Shown piece after piece: positions 48,374 to 59,834 of a stretch of 60,000 nt of DNA. How positions within the stretch are numbered: the first letter of the stretch is position 1; each line of letters opens with the position of its first letter. Origin of the DNA: Nymphaea colorata (Eukaryota > Streptophyta > Magnoliopsida > Nymphaeales > Nymphaeaceae); the NCBI RefSeq assembly GCF_008831285.2, contig NC_045149.1:7282417-7342416 (forward strand), written 5' to 3'. Position numbers and translations under genes: made by a program. The notes below the pieces were generated by a model. The model saw only the letters and a list, made by a program, of their open reading frames with translations, was not told the origin of the DNA and searched no databases.

Positions 48374-48775
48374 GCTACATTGTCAGACTGCAGGCAAGAA
48401 TAATCTCCTTCCTTGCTTCGATGCAGATAGCATAAGCTGTATGATCTGCTCTTTTTGGATGGTGGGAGACTGGCTATGGGCACCATCAAGATGCTGCAGA
48501 TATACTTGATTCACGATTCTTTCTTTGTCCCTCATGTTTTATACTTCAATGTAAGCATGATCACACACACAGAAAAGAAAAAAGGCATGAACAGGCAAAA
48601 TGTTTTATAATTTCTCCAGTTACAATCAAACAAGAAATTAAGTGCCGATGTAGAGAGAGAGAGATGAAACTGCTGCCGATGCCGCAATTGATGCGGATGT
48701 CGCAGTGAAGTGGTGCGGTGATGTTTTTTTTTGCTGGACAAAAAAATGAGATGCCGTAACGGTAAGGTTTTCTAT

Positions 48776-48820
48776 CCACGGACAAAAGTCGGAGCTCTGA
48801 GCTCCGACTATTTTCCGTGG
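48776..48820. repeat. Short strong hairpin downstream of the GT gene
   Basis: CCACGG...GTCGGAGCT and AGCTCCGAC...CCGTGG form 21-nt arms with a few mismatches and a 3-nt loop (CTG). It lies about 400 bp after the stop codon, near repeated GACAAAAGT motifs. It may belong to a 3' UTR extension or a small repeat. Confidence 0.7.
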
Positions 48821-50631
48821 ACAAAAGTTCCGCCCTCTCGTCCTTGAGACTTGAGAGCACAGACTTTTGTCAAGCGTGTGGCGGAGCATGGATAAAAGAA
48901 GAAATCACAGATTTTTGTCTGCCTTCAACAGTGAAATCCATGGCCAGGTCCTAAACTGATTAGTTTAAGTTGGATATTATGTTCTTTCATATTATGAAGT
49001 AATTTTATATGTGTAGATACATGTGTGTAATGTTAGCTGAATTTGAAATTTGTCATACTATAGAAGGTAGTGATCTTCAAAGCCATATGCAGAGAGAAAA
49101 GAATTTTCAGGTTTATTCTTTCTCTATCTGAAAGAAAGAACATACCACGTAGAGTCTTGGAAAGATCGTACCGCCAACTCTTCCAATATGGATTCAGGCA
49201 GGTACGTAGGCCACTGCCTGTTAGAATTGGCTCTTTCTCCCCATATTTTTGTAGAGTACCAAAGAGCACTTTTTTTTTTTTGAAGGAAATAGGAGAGAAT
49301 TGGATGTCCTTCACTATTTTTGTGTATGATATGATGGCAAAAAAAAAAAAAAAAGTGCCGTTGTGTAGTCTGCAAGACTTGCAGGTGAATACATGTGGTT
49401 CCCAGCCTAATAACATGTTGTCAATGGCGTTGGGTTCATCTAGTTATCCACCCGAATCCATTTCCATTTAGGCTGAACTGAGAAGAAATTATAATTTTAC
49501 CAGTGATTAGATTCCCATTCAAGCTCAGTAATTCAGTTTTGTAACTGAATCCGAATCCGAATTTGATACTCAATAAAAAACCAACCAGATCATACGTAAA
49601 GGTTGGGTTCCGCATTCCCTTGCTATTAAGATTCAAATTCGTTTCTGTAGTTTAGGATTAGGTCCAAGCCGAGATACGATCCACTGAGATTGATTGGGTC
49701 CAAGCAGCAGGTACTGGTTTTTTCTCGTGAAGCAACAGACAAAGTGAAAGGTACTTGCGTAAAATTATTATAACCCCTGTACCAAGACAAAACACCGGTC
49801 TTCCAAAACATTATTCCTTTTTTGGGCTTTTCCAAGAAATTGACTTTTCACAACCTTGGTTAGGGTTATACACGCCAAGCTCAACTGAACTTGCTTGGTT
49901 AAGCTTGAATTGTAAACGAGTTAAGTTCAAGTTTAACTGAAAACTCGAGCTTATCAATGTGCCGTAGATGAACTTGACTTGATTAAATTCGAGTATTCTC
50001 ATTTAATCAAGGTCTTTTTTTTTTTTTTTTTTTAGTTTTTAAACTTAAAACGAATGAAAGATAGTTAAGTAAAAAAAGAAAGTTGATAAATAAACTTAAA
50101 CGAGTCAAGCTGGAGCCTAGAATCAGTCGATCAATCAAGTAGAGCTCGAGCGGAACTTGTATAGCTTGACTTTGACTCGAATAAAGTGAATAATGAATAA
50201 AGTAGAGTTGAGCTGACCACAGCCCAAGGCTCGATCCCATCAGCTATGCTAACGTAAGAATTTCAAAATGATTACCTCTCAGATACGTCTTCACGTGTTA
50301 CTTCTTGCTATTTATTTCTCACCAGGGCATGCACAGTCAAATTGAAAACATAAAAGCAACAAAGATTTCCTATCAGATCCAAGGGTGAAGGGACCTCCAT
50401 CCTGGGCTGCCGCTCAAATATATATATTTCACAGGCACACGCTACGATGAGATGAGATCAACAGCAAGAATCTTGTGCTTTGCCAATGCTCTTCACTGGC
50501 CGAACCCAATTGGCAATTTCTGGATCGAAAAGGATTAAAGATCTCGCGACATCTCTGCGTCTCTGCCTACTGATTAGTCCAGGGGCTGTGTAACGAGGAT
50601 TAAAACAAAATATGTTAAACCCGATCACAAC
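48821..50631. other. Gene-free stretch with GCTCGAG-rich repeat
   Basis: Between about 49865 and 50190 there are repeated GAGCTCAACT, AACTTGACTTGATT and GCTCGAGCGG-like motifs on both strands, typical of a common dispersed plant repeat. Frames at 49033-49471 run through A-rich and T-rich runs and are not supported as genes. Confidence 0.45.
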
Positions 50632-50725
50632 CCGACCTTAGCTCAGTTGGTAGAGCGGAGGACTGTAGTGGGAAATAACTCGTCAGCTAATCCTTAGGTC
50701 GCTGGTTCGAATCCGGCAGGTCGGA
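50632..50725 (+). tRNA. tRNA-Tyr (anticodon GTA), with 21-nt intron
   Basis: The acceptor stem CCGACCT pairs with AGGTCGG (50718-50724), with discriminator A. The D-arm is GCTCAGTTGGTAGAGC, the anticodon GTA is at 50665-50667 and the T-loop is TTCGAAT. The intron 50669-50689 follows position 37, as in nuclear plant tRNA-Tyr genes. The mature length is 73 nt. T-runs at about 50728-50739 are a pol III terminator, and CAA just upstream of the gene is a typical start region. Confidence 0.97.
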
Positions 50726-50810
50726 TCTATTTTTCTTTTTTGCTTCCACCTCTCATTTTTGGAAAAAAGAACAAGTTTTTCAAATCTAAATGGTTGGGAT
50801 CAATCGGCAA

Positions 50811-50904
50811 CCGACCTTAGCTCAGTTGGTAGAGCGGAGGACTGTAGTGGGCTATAGCTCGTCAGCTAATCCTTAGGTCGCTGGTTCGAATCCGGCAGGT
50901 CGGA
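50811..50904 (+). tRNA. tRNA-Tyr (anticodon GTA), second tandem copy
   Basis: The mature sequence is identical to the first copy, 179 bp downstream in the same orientation. The anticodon is at 50844-50846 and the 21-nt intron at 50848-50868. Differences are confined to the intron (CTATAG against AAATAA) and the flanks, which fits selection on the mature RNA. A long T-run at about 50912-50922 should terminate pol III. Confidence 0.97.
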
Positions 50905-51944
50905 AAATTGCTTTTTTTTTTTCTTCCGAAAAACCCTTTCGAGGCCAAATACTTGCAAATCATCTCATTATCTTTTCAACGATAACATTAGCATCTTCAT
51001 GAACTTGTATAAATTGGATTAAAATCCTTTTATGTGCCTAACAATTTCCAAAATCCGCCTGTAACTTTGATTTTCTGACTCACCAACAGGTAACACCTTG
51101 ATCAAATAACAAAGGGTAATTTCATAGTCAATACTTAATAAAGAATGCAATGCATTAAACAATGTAATGATGTTTCTCTCGATCTGTGTTCGTTGGTTGT
51201 GCATTGGAGCTCACTCATTTTGTTACAAAGTATTTATGTGGTCATATTTGATAATGCAAGGATGATTCTCTCTATCAGTGTTTGTTGGTTGTGCACTAAG
51301 TCTATCATTTTGTTACATAGTGTTTGTATGACAACACCTTATGAACCGACAGTGTAGACTTAAAGCCACTGTGCGTCAGTAGTTTCGATAGCATGCTATA
51401 TCAACTTAAAATTGTTTGGGTCAATAGTGTTGGTAATAAGTAAAAGTCCAACCTAAACTGTCCCATCGTATTTTCGCAATAGACAAATTAGTGGAGAATA
51501 AATGTCTCAAATTTTCATAAACATGCATTCATAATAGAGAAATGAGAGACTAAATGAATTAAATTTCATTAATCGTGCTTTATGTATAATAACACAAGTT
51601 ACCAATTTTGATGGTACCTGTAAGTATTGCACATGTATGTATATATATCGCATGATGGGAGCGGTAAGAGTGCAATTTTGTTTTTGTTTTGTTTTTTTTG
51701 TTTTTTTTTAATTGAGGTTTGGTCCTTGCGCTTATGAATGCTTCTGGCGCCTATGTCCATCAAGGGTGTGCAATTTGGCTGAGTAAAACCATTGGCTTCA
51801 TTCATCTATGTTATATCAGGGGCGAAGTCATGATTTTTTCATGAGTGGAGCCAAATTAAAGTTTCAAAATTTGAATAGGGGCCAAATTTTTTTCAAAATT
51901 TTAATATAAGATAAATGATTTTTTTCAAATTTGCACACACACAT

Positions 51945-51987
<43 letters not shown>

Positions 51988-53041
51988 AGGAGGGGTCTAG
52001 GCCCTTGGCTCCAACCCGTGCCTGTTCTTGTCCCCAGAAGATTAAAAACCAGGACAACCAAATACTTAACAACTCTTTTTATGAGTTATTTAAGATTCTT
52101 TATAATTTTAGATACAAGACTAAACTTTCAGGATGAATTATGTAATTATGTATTTCGTGTATAATTTTTTTCCCTAACACCTTCAACATTCAAATGTTAC
52201 ACACATAATGGTTGGGTTTGGATCATGTGAGACAGATTGATCTAATCCAAGATTTATTTCAAGGGATGCCAAGTTATGATTGCGTTCAAATCAAACACCA
52301 AATTTTTAGTGCACCCCTGTGGCTCATTTGCAAGATTCTCTCGGAATTCATTCTGTTTGGCAAGTCACTTTCTCTGTGACGTTGGTTCTCATGTTCCATG
52401 GGAGAACTAATCAAACTCCATGCACATTTTGACCATGAATCTGGATTTTCTAAAGATCCAGTGTGCTTGCAGACACATTTAACAGGAAATTTCTCAAGTT
52501 ACAGCCAAATGAGAAAATGCAAGTCATGAATACGATTCTCGGACAAGAATTTTCAACACAGAGAATTTATCAAACATTTTGCACTTAAATGTGACCGACA
52601 TGCATCTCAGGGAATGATATTCTTAGGGTTGGATCTTACAATCTCGATTGACATAATAAGACTTCATTAATATATTCATTTTAAAAGTACATCATATTGA
52701 AACAAAAAACTGTTGGCTAAAGGCTAATTACCAATATTAAATTAAGTAGAATCATTGTTGGCGTTTGAGATTGTATCTCCATTGGCAACTTAATGAATAC
52801 AAAGATCAGGCTGAGGATGAAAAGAATTAAGCCACCATGTTGATTTATGATGGAGATATTTATGAATCATATTGCTGGAGGCTGATGAATTGATGCATCT
52901 GAAGCCCTTGGTAAGAACTTGCGTTCCTCCAAGGATCTTGATTTGAACGAATAATTCATTTCTTCCTTCTCCCTTTCTGTCTCCCGTCTTCTTCATATTA
53001 GATACAGTCACCACAGAAAAGGCTTACAGTACCTTTTTACA
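50905..53041. other. Gene-free stretch between tRNA genes and the PMT 3' end
   Basis: No exon chain recognised. It contains the interspersed repeat at 51818-52022 with an internal (CA)n(TA)n. The last few hundred bases (about 52750-53041) are probably 3' UTR of the methyltransferase gene on the minus strand. Confidence 0.5.
51818..52022 (+). repeat. Interspersed repeat, copy 4, with internal (CA)n(TA)n
   Basis: It starts ATCAGGGGCGAAGTCATGAT and contains GGAGCCAAATTAAAGTTTCA. A microsatellite at about 51934-51984 follows, and the end reads GTTAGGAGGGGTCTAGGCCC then TTGGCTCC. It shares order and ends with copies at 3392-3655, 11975-12162 and 41850-42070. Confidence 0.6.
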
Positions 53042-53163
53042 ACATTTTGCTTGAGTAGAAAAGCTTCTTTTGGCAGACCAGAAGTTTCCACTTGCCTTGA
53101 CTACATTTTGCTCGAGTACCAAAGCTTCTTTTGGCAGACCAGAAGTTTCTCCTTGCCTTTGCT
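53042..53163 (-). repeat. 61-bp tandem duplication of the PMT 3' coding end
   Basis: 53103-53163 encodes the conserved C-terminus ([15 protein letters not shown] and stop). A copy at 53042-53102, about 89 percent identical, follows the stop codon on the minus strand, so the 3' UTR carries a second LLVCQKKL-encoding segment. Confidence 0.9.
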
Positions 53164-56100
53164 ACTTTCAGTTTCACGCTTCTGGCAGCCCCATCTCAAT
53201 GCCTTGGTGATGGGAGATATTGCCTCTACAATGTGGCTGGCCTCTCGGATAAGAACATAGCCATTTGGTCTGAGGATACGATCCATCTCAAGAAGCACGT
53301 ATTTGATATCACACCTAAGTCAAAATGCAAGGAACCACATCAAGGAGCTGCAGCTGCTATCAATTTTTAAACTATAAAGAATTTGTAGTTCACCAATATA
53401 CTTGATTCATGATTGTTTCTTTCTCTTTGTATTTTATACCTCAGTTTAAGCATGATCAGACTCACACACAAATGCAAAAGAGAAAAACACGAACAAAGAA
53501 AATTTTTTATTACATAGACATACACAGAGAATTTGACAATACCTATGGCTTTCAGCAGTAAAGAGGCCATCAAGGTGCAGCAGATCATAGGTTCGAGGAT
53601 ATGTAGAGAAGGGTTCACACCTGGAAATGGAATGACAAGAGATCATAAGTTTACTCTCTCATTCTCTCTCAAATGGAGACAGACAAACACAAAACACACA
53701 CACACACACACACACATCTGCATGAGTTTCTGAAGGCAGAACCTCTTACCAGTCATGGTATACTCCAATCAATCCTCTGTCATAGACCACACCAAGATTC
53801 TTAGTGCCATATGATGAGACAACATTCATGACCCATATTGGAGAACCAACCAGAGCAGCAGCAAAACCTCCGTACATTGTGTTCATGTCCATTACATTTC
53901 GGATTTTATCGGAGCCTAGTGCTGGAAGTACAGTTTTGTAATGTTTCACCCTTAATGTCCAGTTAGAGTCATCAAGTTTGAATGCACCACTATTCCCTCC
54001 ATAAGTAGAACCAACTCGCTCAGGAGCAACATGAAGACGTTGAGGCCATTTAGGGAGAGATTGTAGTCCTATTCTCTTCCATTTCTGGTCTGGAACCACT
54101 ACACAAGGCCTGATAGGAACATACCAAGCATCATCTTGCTCAAAACTGTCATCACACTGTGGTGGATAGACATCTGGCTTAGCCAGCTTATTATAGCAGC
54201 TATTATCTGATGTTTTCTGCCACACAGCAATGTCATCCTTTTCATTGTACAGCTTAAAGCACATGTTCGTTAGCAGGCTCTGCAAGTCGTTGTAATTAGA
54301 TCTCTGATATTCAACTGTTGTGTTCCATCCATGAGCTCGAACTTCATAATTTACAGGGGGGCCAGAGAGGACCCAGAAACCTCCTGGCCTAAGTATGCGG
54401 TGTATCTCAAGAAGGTAAATTCCACCTGCCAAAACATAACTCGTCAATATAATGCAGATCTGACTAACCTTTTCTCTCTCTCTCTCTCTCTCTTTAGCCA
54501 GTGACCGAGCCAGGTTTCTGTTGGCATATTCTATTCACTAAGAGTCGTCAAGTGCAATGATCATTAAGGTTGCTTTCTTACTCTTAAATCATTCACACAG
54601 TTATGATAGGATTGAACCTCAGTCCAGATTGCTTTGATAAAGCATGCAAAATGGGAATTCCAGGAAAGAAATGTTACCGTATTCAGTCCAAGGGATAAGG
54701 CACCTAGAGCAATGAGCCATGTCAAATGAATTTGATGGGAAAGGGAGTCTATGAGTTGATAAAACACCCAAGATCGCAGGAATGCCACGTTCCAAGGCAA
54801 ACTGCACCTGAGCTTCATGATTATCTCTTGGTGCAAGAGACATGGTCAGAATTCCACGATCTAGCAGATCACCTCCCCAACTAGCAACCTGAAAATATTT
54901 GCCATCTATTTGAACCAGGAAAATGTACGAAGAACACAAAGGCAAGGAGTATGATGACTGAAGAACTTGTAATTTACAAGTGAATACCCGTGGAGGCAAC
55001 TGCCTGCAGACATGTTTTCATGCAGATTTTTCTCTAATACAGGGACGACTGACACTTACCCCACAACCGGTATCAAGAGCTGTACGAATGCTCCCATCCT
55101 TCATTCCGGGGATCAATGTTTCCATCCGATCCACATACTCACCGACTCCATTCGGGAACATTGTACCTCCTCCTGGAAAGATGAACTTTTCTCCTTCTTT
55201 TCTTAACCAGTGTTGATTTGATTTCTGATTGTTGATCCAGTCATAAGGAACATTTCTGTGATAAATGAGAAAAATGAGCAGGACACACGCAGTATTCCAA
55301 ATAAGCCTGTGAAGAAACTTGAAAGAATATGTATTGCTGGCCGATAGCAGCAAGAAAGAGCTACCAGATTCCCGTCTTATGCAGTTAAACAAGCTTCCGA
55401 ATTGGAGATTCTAAAAATTAACAAGAGAATACCTGTACCAACATTCGTCCTTGCTCTTTGGCCATTTAATTGGTGGTTTATAACCAGTTGGTGGGGGAAT
55501 TAAGCATTCTTTTCTCTCAAAGAATGGAGGGCAGTGTCTTTCCATGTGGAAAAGTCGTTGAACATTGTACTTTCGCCACCTCTGTGAGGGAAGAAAAGAA
55601 AGATAAACTAAGTCAATCTAGTACACGAATATCTTGTTTATGGTAATGGAAAACCAAAAGATCTTCTTTGCTTTTCACATATCTCAATCAGCTCTACCTA
55701 ATAGTAGTTGACAAAATGTGGCAAGTAAGCCAGCTCAAGCATCATTACTTGGCTTGTGACAATTAAGATGTCAAAATCTAAAAAAGGGTTAATCTTGGGC
55801 TAGTTACATCATTTTAAGAGCTTGCAGGAGTCACCATCTAAGGTCAAACCAGCCAAGCCATGAGATGCATCACTAGATTCATTACTTTTTTGCATGCTTA
55901 ATAGGAAAGTGGATCGTATCTGCTAGAAAGCTTACTTACCGTTGGATCTGTGCATGGAGTGTAGTCTTGAAATGCAATGCCACACTCAGGGAAGACAGAA
56001 GTTTTAACTTGGGGAGAAGAAAGTGCAACTTCTGTGGCAGGTTTTGAAGCCAAAGACAGATGACTAAACAATCTGTGCTTCTCAGAGCAAAATTTGCCAC

Positions 56101-58271
56101 CAAAGTAAAACGAGAGAGCACACAATAATGCAACCAGCAAACTTAGTCGAACAGTTTTGAGTTTTTTATCAGAATATGGCACTGCCTTGGGTTCCTCAAC
56201 CTTCAGCTTTTCGTTGACAAAGTACCTGTCCAAGAAGTGTGGATTAGAACAACACATAACACAATTTAATTGCTAAAATATAATAAGAACAACCTAGACC
56301 ATTTTTTAGTGGGGATACAGCCAATGCTTGATTCATTACTATTTAATGTTGAGAACATGCAGGAATATGGATTGAAGGATGACCAACATATAAGAAAGTC
56401 GACGTATCACAAAGACAATATCTAGCTGTCCAGTTCTTCTTCTGATAATCAGATCAGAGAGCTAGTAATTGCAGATGTTTCTGTTCAACAGACATCATGC
56501 ACGCAGCTAATCCTTAGGTCTCTGGTTCGAATCCGGCAGGTCGGATGCATTCTCCTTTTTTGCTTCCACCTCTCGGTTTTCTATCAATTGCCGACACATA
56601 CCGAAAATTGGGTAAACTGTTTCATATTGTTAAAAGCGGTGATCATTTTTTATGATAAATTAAGAAAAAGAAGAAGTTTAGTTATGAGAAAGCAACTATC
56701 GAGTGTGTTCTGCAACTACCAATTTGGCAGGTAAATCAGTAATTTTCTCCAATTAACTTGAGTATGGCTCATGATTGTCTTGTTAAATTGACACATATGC
56801 TCATAGTTAATGGAGCATTAAGAGAACCAAATTTTAGGTGGTTTATTGCTCAATATGTATGTCCCGTTTCAGAAGAAGCTTGAACAAACATCCTTGAGCA
56901 CAAGGAGGAAAATAAAGAAAAAGAAAACACCTTTCGCTACCGTGGCAGCTAGAAACGTATGACCATCTTTATTCATTGGTTTTGTGCTGCTATGACAACC
57001 TTTTTTCTTTTCTCAGGATCTAATCATGAGAAATTTGCAACACAAGAATGGCAGAAACCACTCGATAACTACTTCTCTAAATGTGAAAAGCTTTTTAGAC
57101 CTGATTGTAGATTTTACAGTCACGATATACTGTAGCTAGATCAGAAATAGCTAACACGATGGTCGATGAGAATGAAGAAGCGAAAAGAAAAACTCGATCG
57201 AATGTGTAACCAATCAAATAAGCGAGTTTCAAAAGATCGCATCACTATTACGGAGCATGAGAAAAAAGAAAGTGGTTTCATCATATCTGCCTGAAGAAAC
57301 TCAAGAAGCCTAACAGAAGACCTTTTCAGCCTGAGATTTAGACTTGCAAAGTGGTCACTAGAATTCAGTGGCATCATCAAATTAATTGTATTAAATCCTT
57401 CAATTCAAAAGAGTGAATTTACGTGAATCGTTTACTTAATAAGGTGATTCCTCATGATAGGTACAGGTCAGAACTAATTGGACTTGAAACAGAAATCTAG
57501 ACGGTGCTCCAATCTTAGATCAGTTAAAACATGAGTTTGAGGAGCCACGAAGTATTGCAAATTATAGATCGGTCATGAGGAAGGGCATCTCGTTCACCTT
57601 CACGGGAAAAAAAGCAAAAAAAGCATGAACAAACACTTAGTCTCTGCATAATAAACCAGATCGAAGTGAGAAGAATATCAAGCTAACGTCTTCCATCCTG
57701 AGGACAACCTCAGACATCCTAGAGATGCAGAATAAGATGATTGTTTTGTTTTTGCTTGCCGGCGGAACATCTGAAACACTCTCATATTAAGAACTTTTGA
57801 ATCTTTAGAAAAATAAAATAAAAAAAAAAGAAAAAGAAAAAGAAAAGACGGCGAATAGATCATAATTGCCGAAACGACTCAGCAGAGCTTTGGAATTAAC
57901 CAGGATGAGTTCTATAATTGGACAGGTGAATTTACTGATACAAATAGAACTTTCCATCCATAGATTTGTTTTTGCTAGGAAACAAAACTAATTAAAACCA
58001 CGAGCAGTAATTAGAAAACAAAGCATTGTTGTCACTTGGAAGGAATGAAAAGTGCGAACAGACACAACGGTCTAGATATACACTTCAAACAACTTGATCA
58101 TAGATAGATTATGAATCAACCGTTTAAAATTCAACTTCCCAACAGAAAAGTAGACGATTCACTGTCATTTAAAATTGATTTCTGAAATAAATACAGCAGA
58201 ATCCGTCCTATCCGTTACATGCGAGAGGAACATAAAAGCAGAGCATACCTAGATATCGATAACTTTGACAT
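53101..58271 (-). CDS. PMT21/ERD3-like Golgi methyltransferase, 610 aa
   Basis: Exons (minus) are 58249-58271, 55940-56225, 55433-55581, 55060-55255, 54678-54888, 53750-54425, 53543-53620 and 53101-53314. They total 1833 nt and all introns are GT-AG. Features are a short cytosolic tail, one membrane anchor (about 33-51), QDYTPCTDP (about 93-101), [18 protein letters not shown], the SAM-binding [14 protein letters not shown] starting near residue 214, [67 protein letters not shown] and the tail [14 protein letters not shown]. It follows Arabidopsis PMT21 (ERD3, 600 aa) throughout; PMTs are thought to methylate pectin in the Golgi. The start is a 23-nt exon (MSKLSIS) about 2 kb upstream whose donor joins in phase to an acceptor at 56226. 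An alternative ATG at 56257 would extend the second exon instead. Confidence 0.92.
56504..56574 (+). pseudogene. 3' fragment of the tRNA-Tyr locus inside PMT intron 1
   Basis: CAGCTAATCCTTAGGTC, the T-arm GGTTCGAATCC and CAGGTCGGA (to 56545) copy the intron end and 3' half of tRNA-Tyr. The next 29 nt (TTTTTTGCTTCCACCTCTC) copy the downstream flank of the gene at 50632-50725. One base in the T-stem differs. The 5' half and anticodon are absent, so it cannot make a tRNA. Confidence 0.9.
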
Positions 58272-58588
58272 CTCTTCCAATGACCAGAGTCCACAGAAAC
58301 ACCGGTGACAAGCAACAGGTCAGCTGAGAATGGAAGAAAAGGACCTCAGAATTCAGCTGTGCAGAGCATCAACTTGCACTGCCTTTAACCGTGCCACCAA
58401 AATGGAAATCAAACTCACAGAGACGAAATCTGGGAAAGAAACGTCAACTTATAAGACGAGAGATAACCATACATGGTGCTACAAGCAAGCGAAAAGAACT
58501 GAACGAGAGAGAGAGAGAGAGAGAGAGTTGAACGTCAGAAAAGAATGGAGACCCACCTAGCCGGATGTCCTTTCCTATGAATTCTCAG

Positions 58589-58633
<45 letters not shown>

Positions 58634-58671
58634 CTCCGGCTTACAGGAAGAAGCAGAGCTACCATCTAAAC
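58272..58671 (-). other. PMT upstream leader/promoter zone with (GA)n runs
   Basis: On the coding (minus) strand this is a pyrimidine-rich zone with TC repeats at about 58505-58527 and 58593-58630, as is common at plant 5' leaders. I could not pick a TATA box with confidence. Confidence 0.45.
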
Positions 58672-59584
58672 ATCTGATGGCCTTTTATCGACTTCAACAG
58701 TTACTCTGTCGGCGACTCTTTATCCGCACTCTTCCTCCTCCTCTCACATGGATTTTAATTTTTACCGCGAGATCTCTCCCCCCCTCTCTCTGTCTCCGTC
58801 GCATGAGTCCTGTGCAGCGAGGGAAAGCGATGCGCAGGAGCCGTTACAATCCAAATGACAAAAAGACCACTGACATTTTCGGAAGCTACTTGTCGCCGAC
58901 AGAATTGACAAACATTACTTCATCTTTTCTTCCCCCGAGTTCTCCAGGACACCATTTGACTCGGAGGGCTACCAACGAACCGGACACTATGGTCCAGACC
59001 CGGTTCCTTGTCTCGGTCCAACTGAATTTCAGGTCTCAACAATTCTAATGTTGTTGAGACTCGTTTACATAATTTTTCTTTATATTTAACAGTATTCATT
59101 GGAGCATCGTGAGAAGAAAGATCCATAATTAGTATAAAATATTGGCAGCATTTGATCATTTCAATTCATTTACTTATTTATTATTTTCTAATAGAAAAAT
59201 AATGCATCCGAATTTTCTCAAAAGTATCTTTCCAAGTTTTCCATGCTGCTACTCAAATGACTTACTTCATAAATATAATAAAAAAATTAGAGGTAAGTTT
59301 AGTTTAATCGTAACGCCAGACTTTGTTTGTAGTTATAAAAGAATCTCAGTGTCAATGAAGAATTTCAAGGTTAGAAAGCTGATCTTAAACAGATAAATCA
59401 ACAATATACATTACTATATGGTCTATTTTGTATTTGATCATGGCAGCATTAGCAGGATAAAGACATGAAGAAACATTGGTCACAGTTATTGAGTATTTCA
59501 TGAATCTACTCAACATTTTTGTGAATGTTAAGTAATCTGATAAGAAAAATATTGTATCCCGAGATATACGTTTTAAAAAGATCA
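58672..59584. other. Gene-free stretch
   Basis: A 123-codon frame at 58677-59048 is arginine-, serine- and proline-rich with no recognised domain. It overlaps the likely PMT promoter, so I do not call it a gene. The remainder is AT-rich. Confidence 0.4.
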
Positions 59585-59750
59585 GATTCTTTTTCCAAAA
59601 AATATGGTATGATCATGCTTATTGGATTTAAAACCAATCTTTGTTGGGATGCACGTCTCTCTCTCTCTCTCTCTACATCCGATTCTTTTTCCAAAAAATA
59701 TGGTATGATCATGCTGATTGGATTTAAAACCAATCTTTGTTGGGATGCAC

Positions 59751-59776
<26 letters not shown>
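59585..59776 (+). repeat. 96-bp tandem duplication ending in (TC)n
   Basis: Copy 1 (59585-59680) and copy 2 (59681-59776) both start GATTCTTTTTCCAAAAAATA and include TGGATTTAAAACCAATC, with one base change in the shared body. Each ends in a TC run. A (TC)n(TA)n microsatellite continues from copy 2 to about 59833. Confidence 0.9.

Positions 59777-59833
<57 letters not shown>

Positions 59834-59834
<1 letters not shown>

Noticed and set aside
48484-48508. Resemblance to a miR172-type sequence after the GT stop
   Set aside because: Only a short CATCAAGATGCTGCAG-like match, no hairpin partner found nearby, and the order differs from real miR172 or its target.
56225-56257. ATG at 56257 as the start of the PMT protein
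   Set aside because: It lies inside the intron implied by a good acceptor at 56226, and the upstream 23-nt exon joins in phase. It stays possible if transcripts start within the intron.
46080-58271. Interpretation of the GT77-type gene and the PMT as a cell-wall biosynthetic gene cluster
   Set aside because: Two Golgi-type genes about 5 kb apart, with tRNA genes and repeats between, are not enough to claim a cluster.
58677-59048. 123-codon frame on the plus strand
   Set aside because: It overlaps the likely promoter of the PMT gene, is compositionally biased, and shows no family match.
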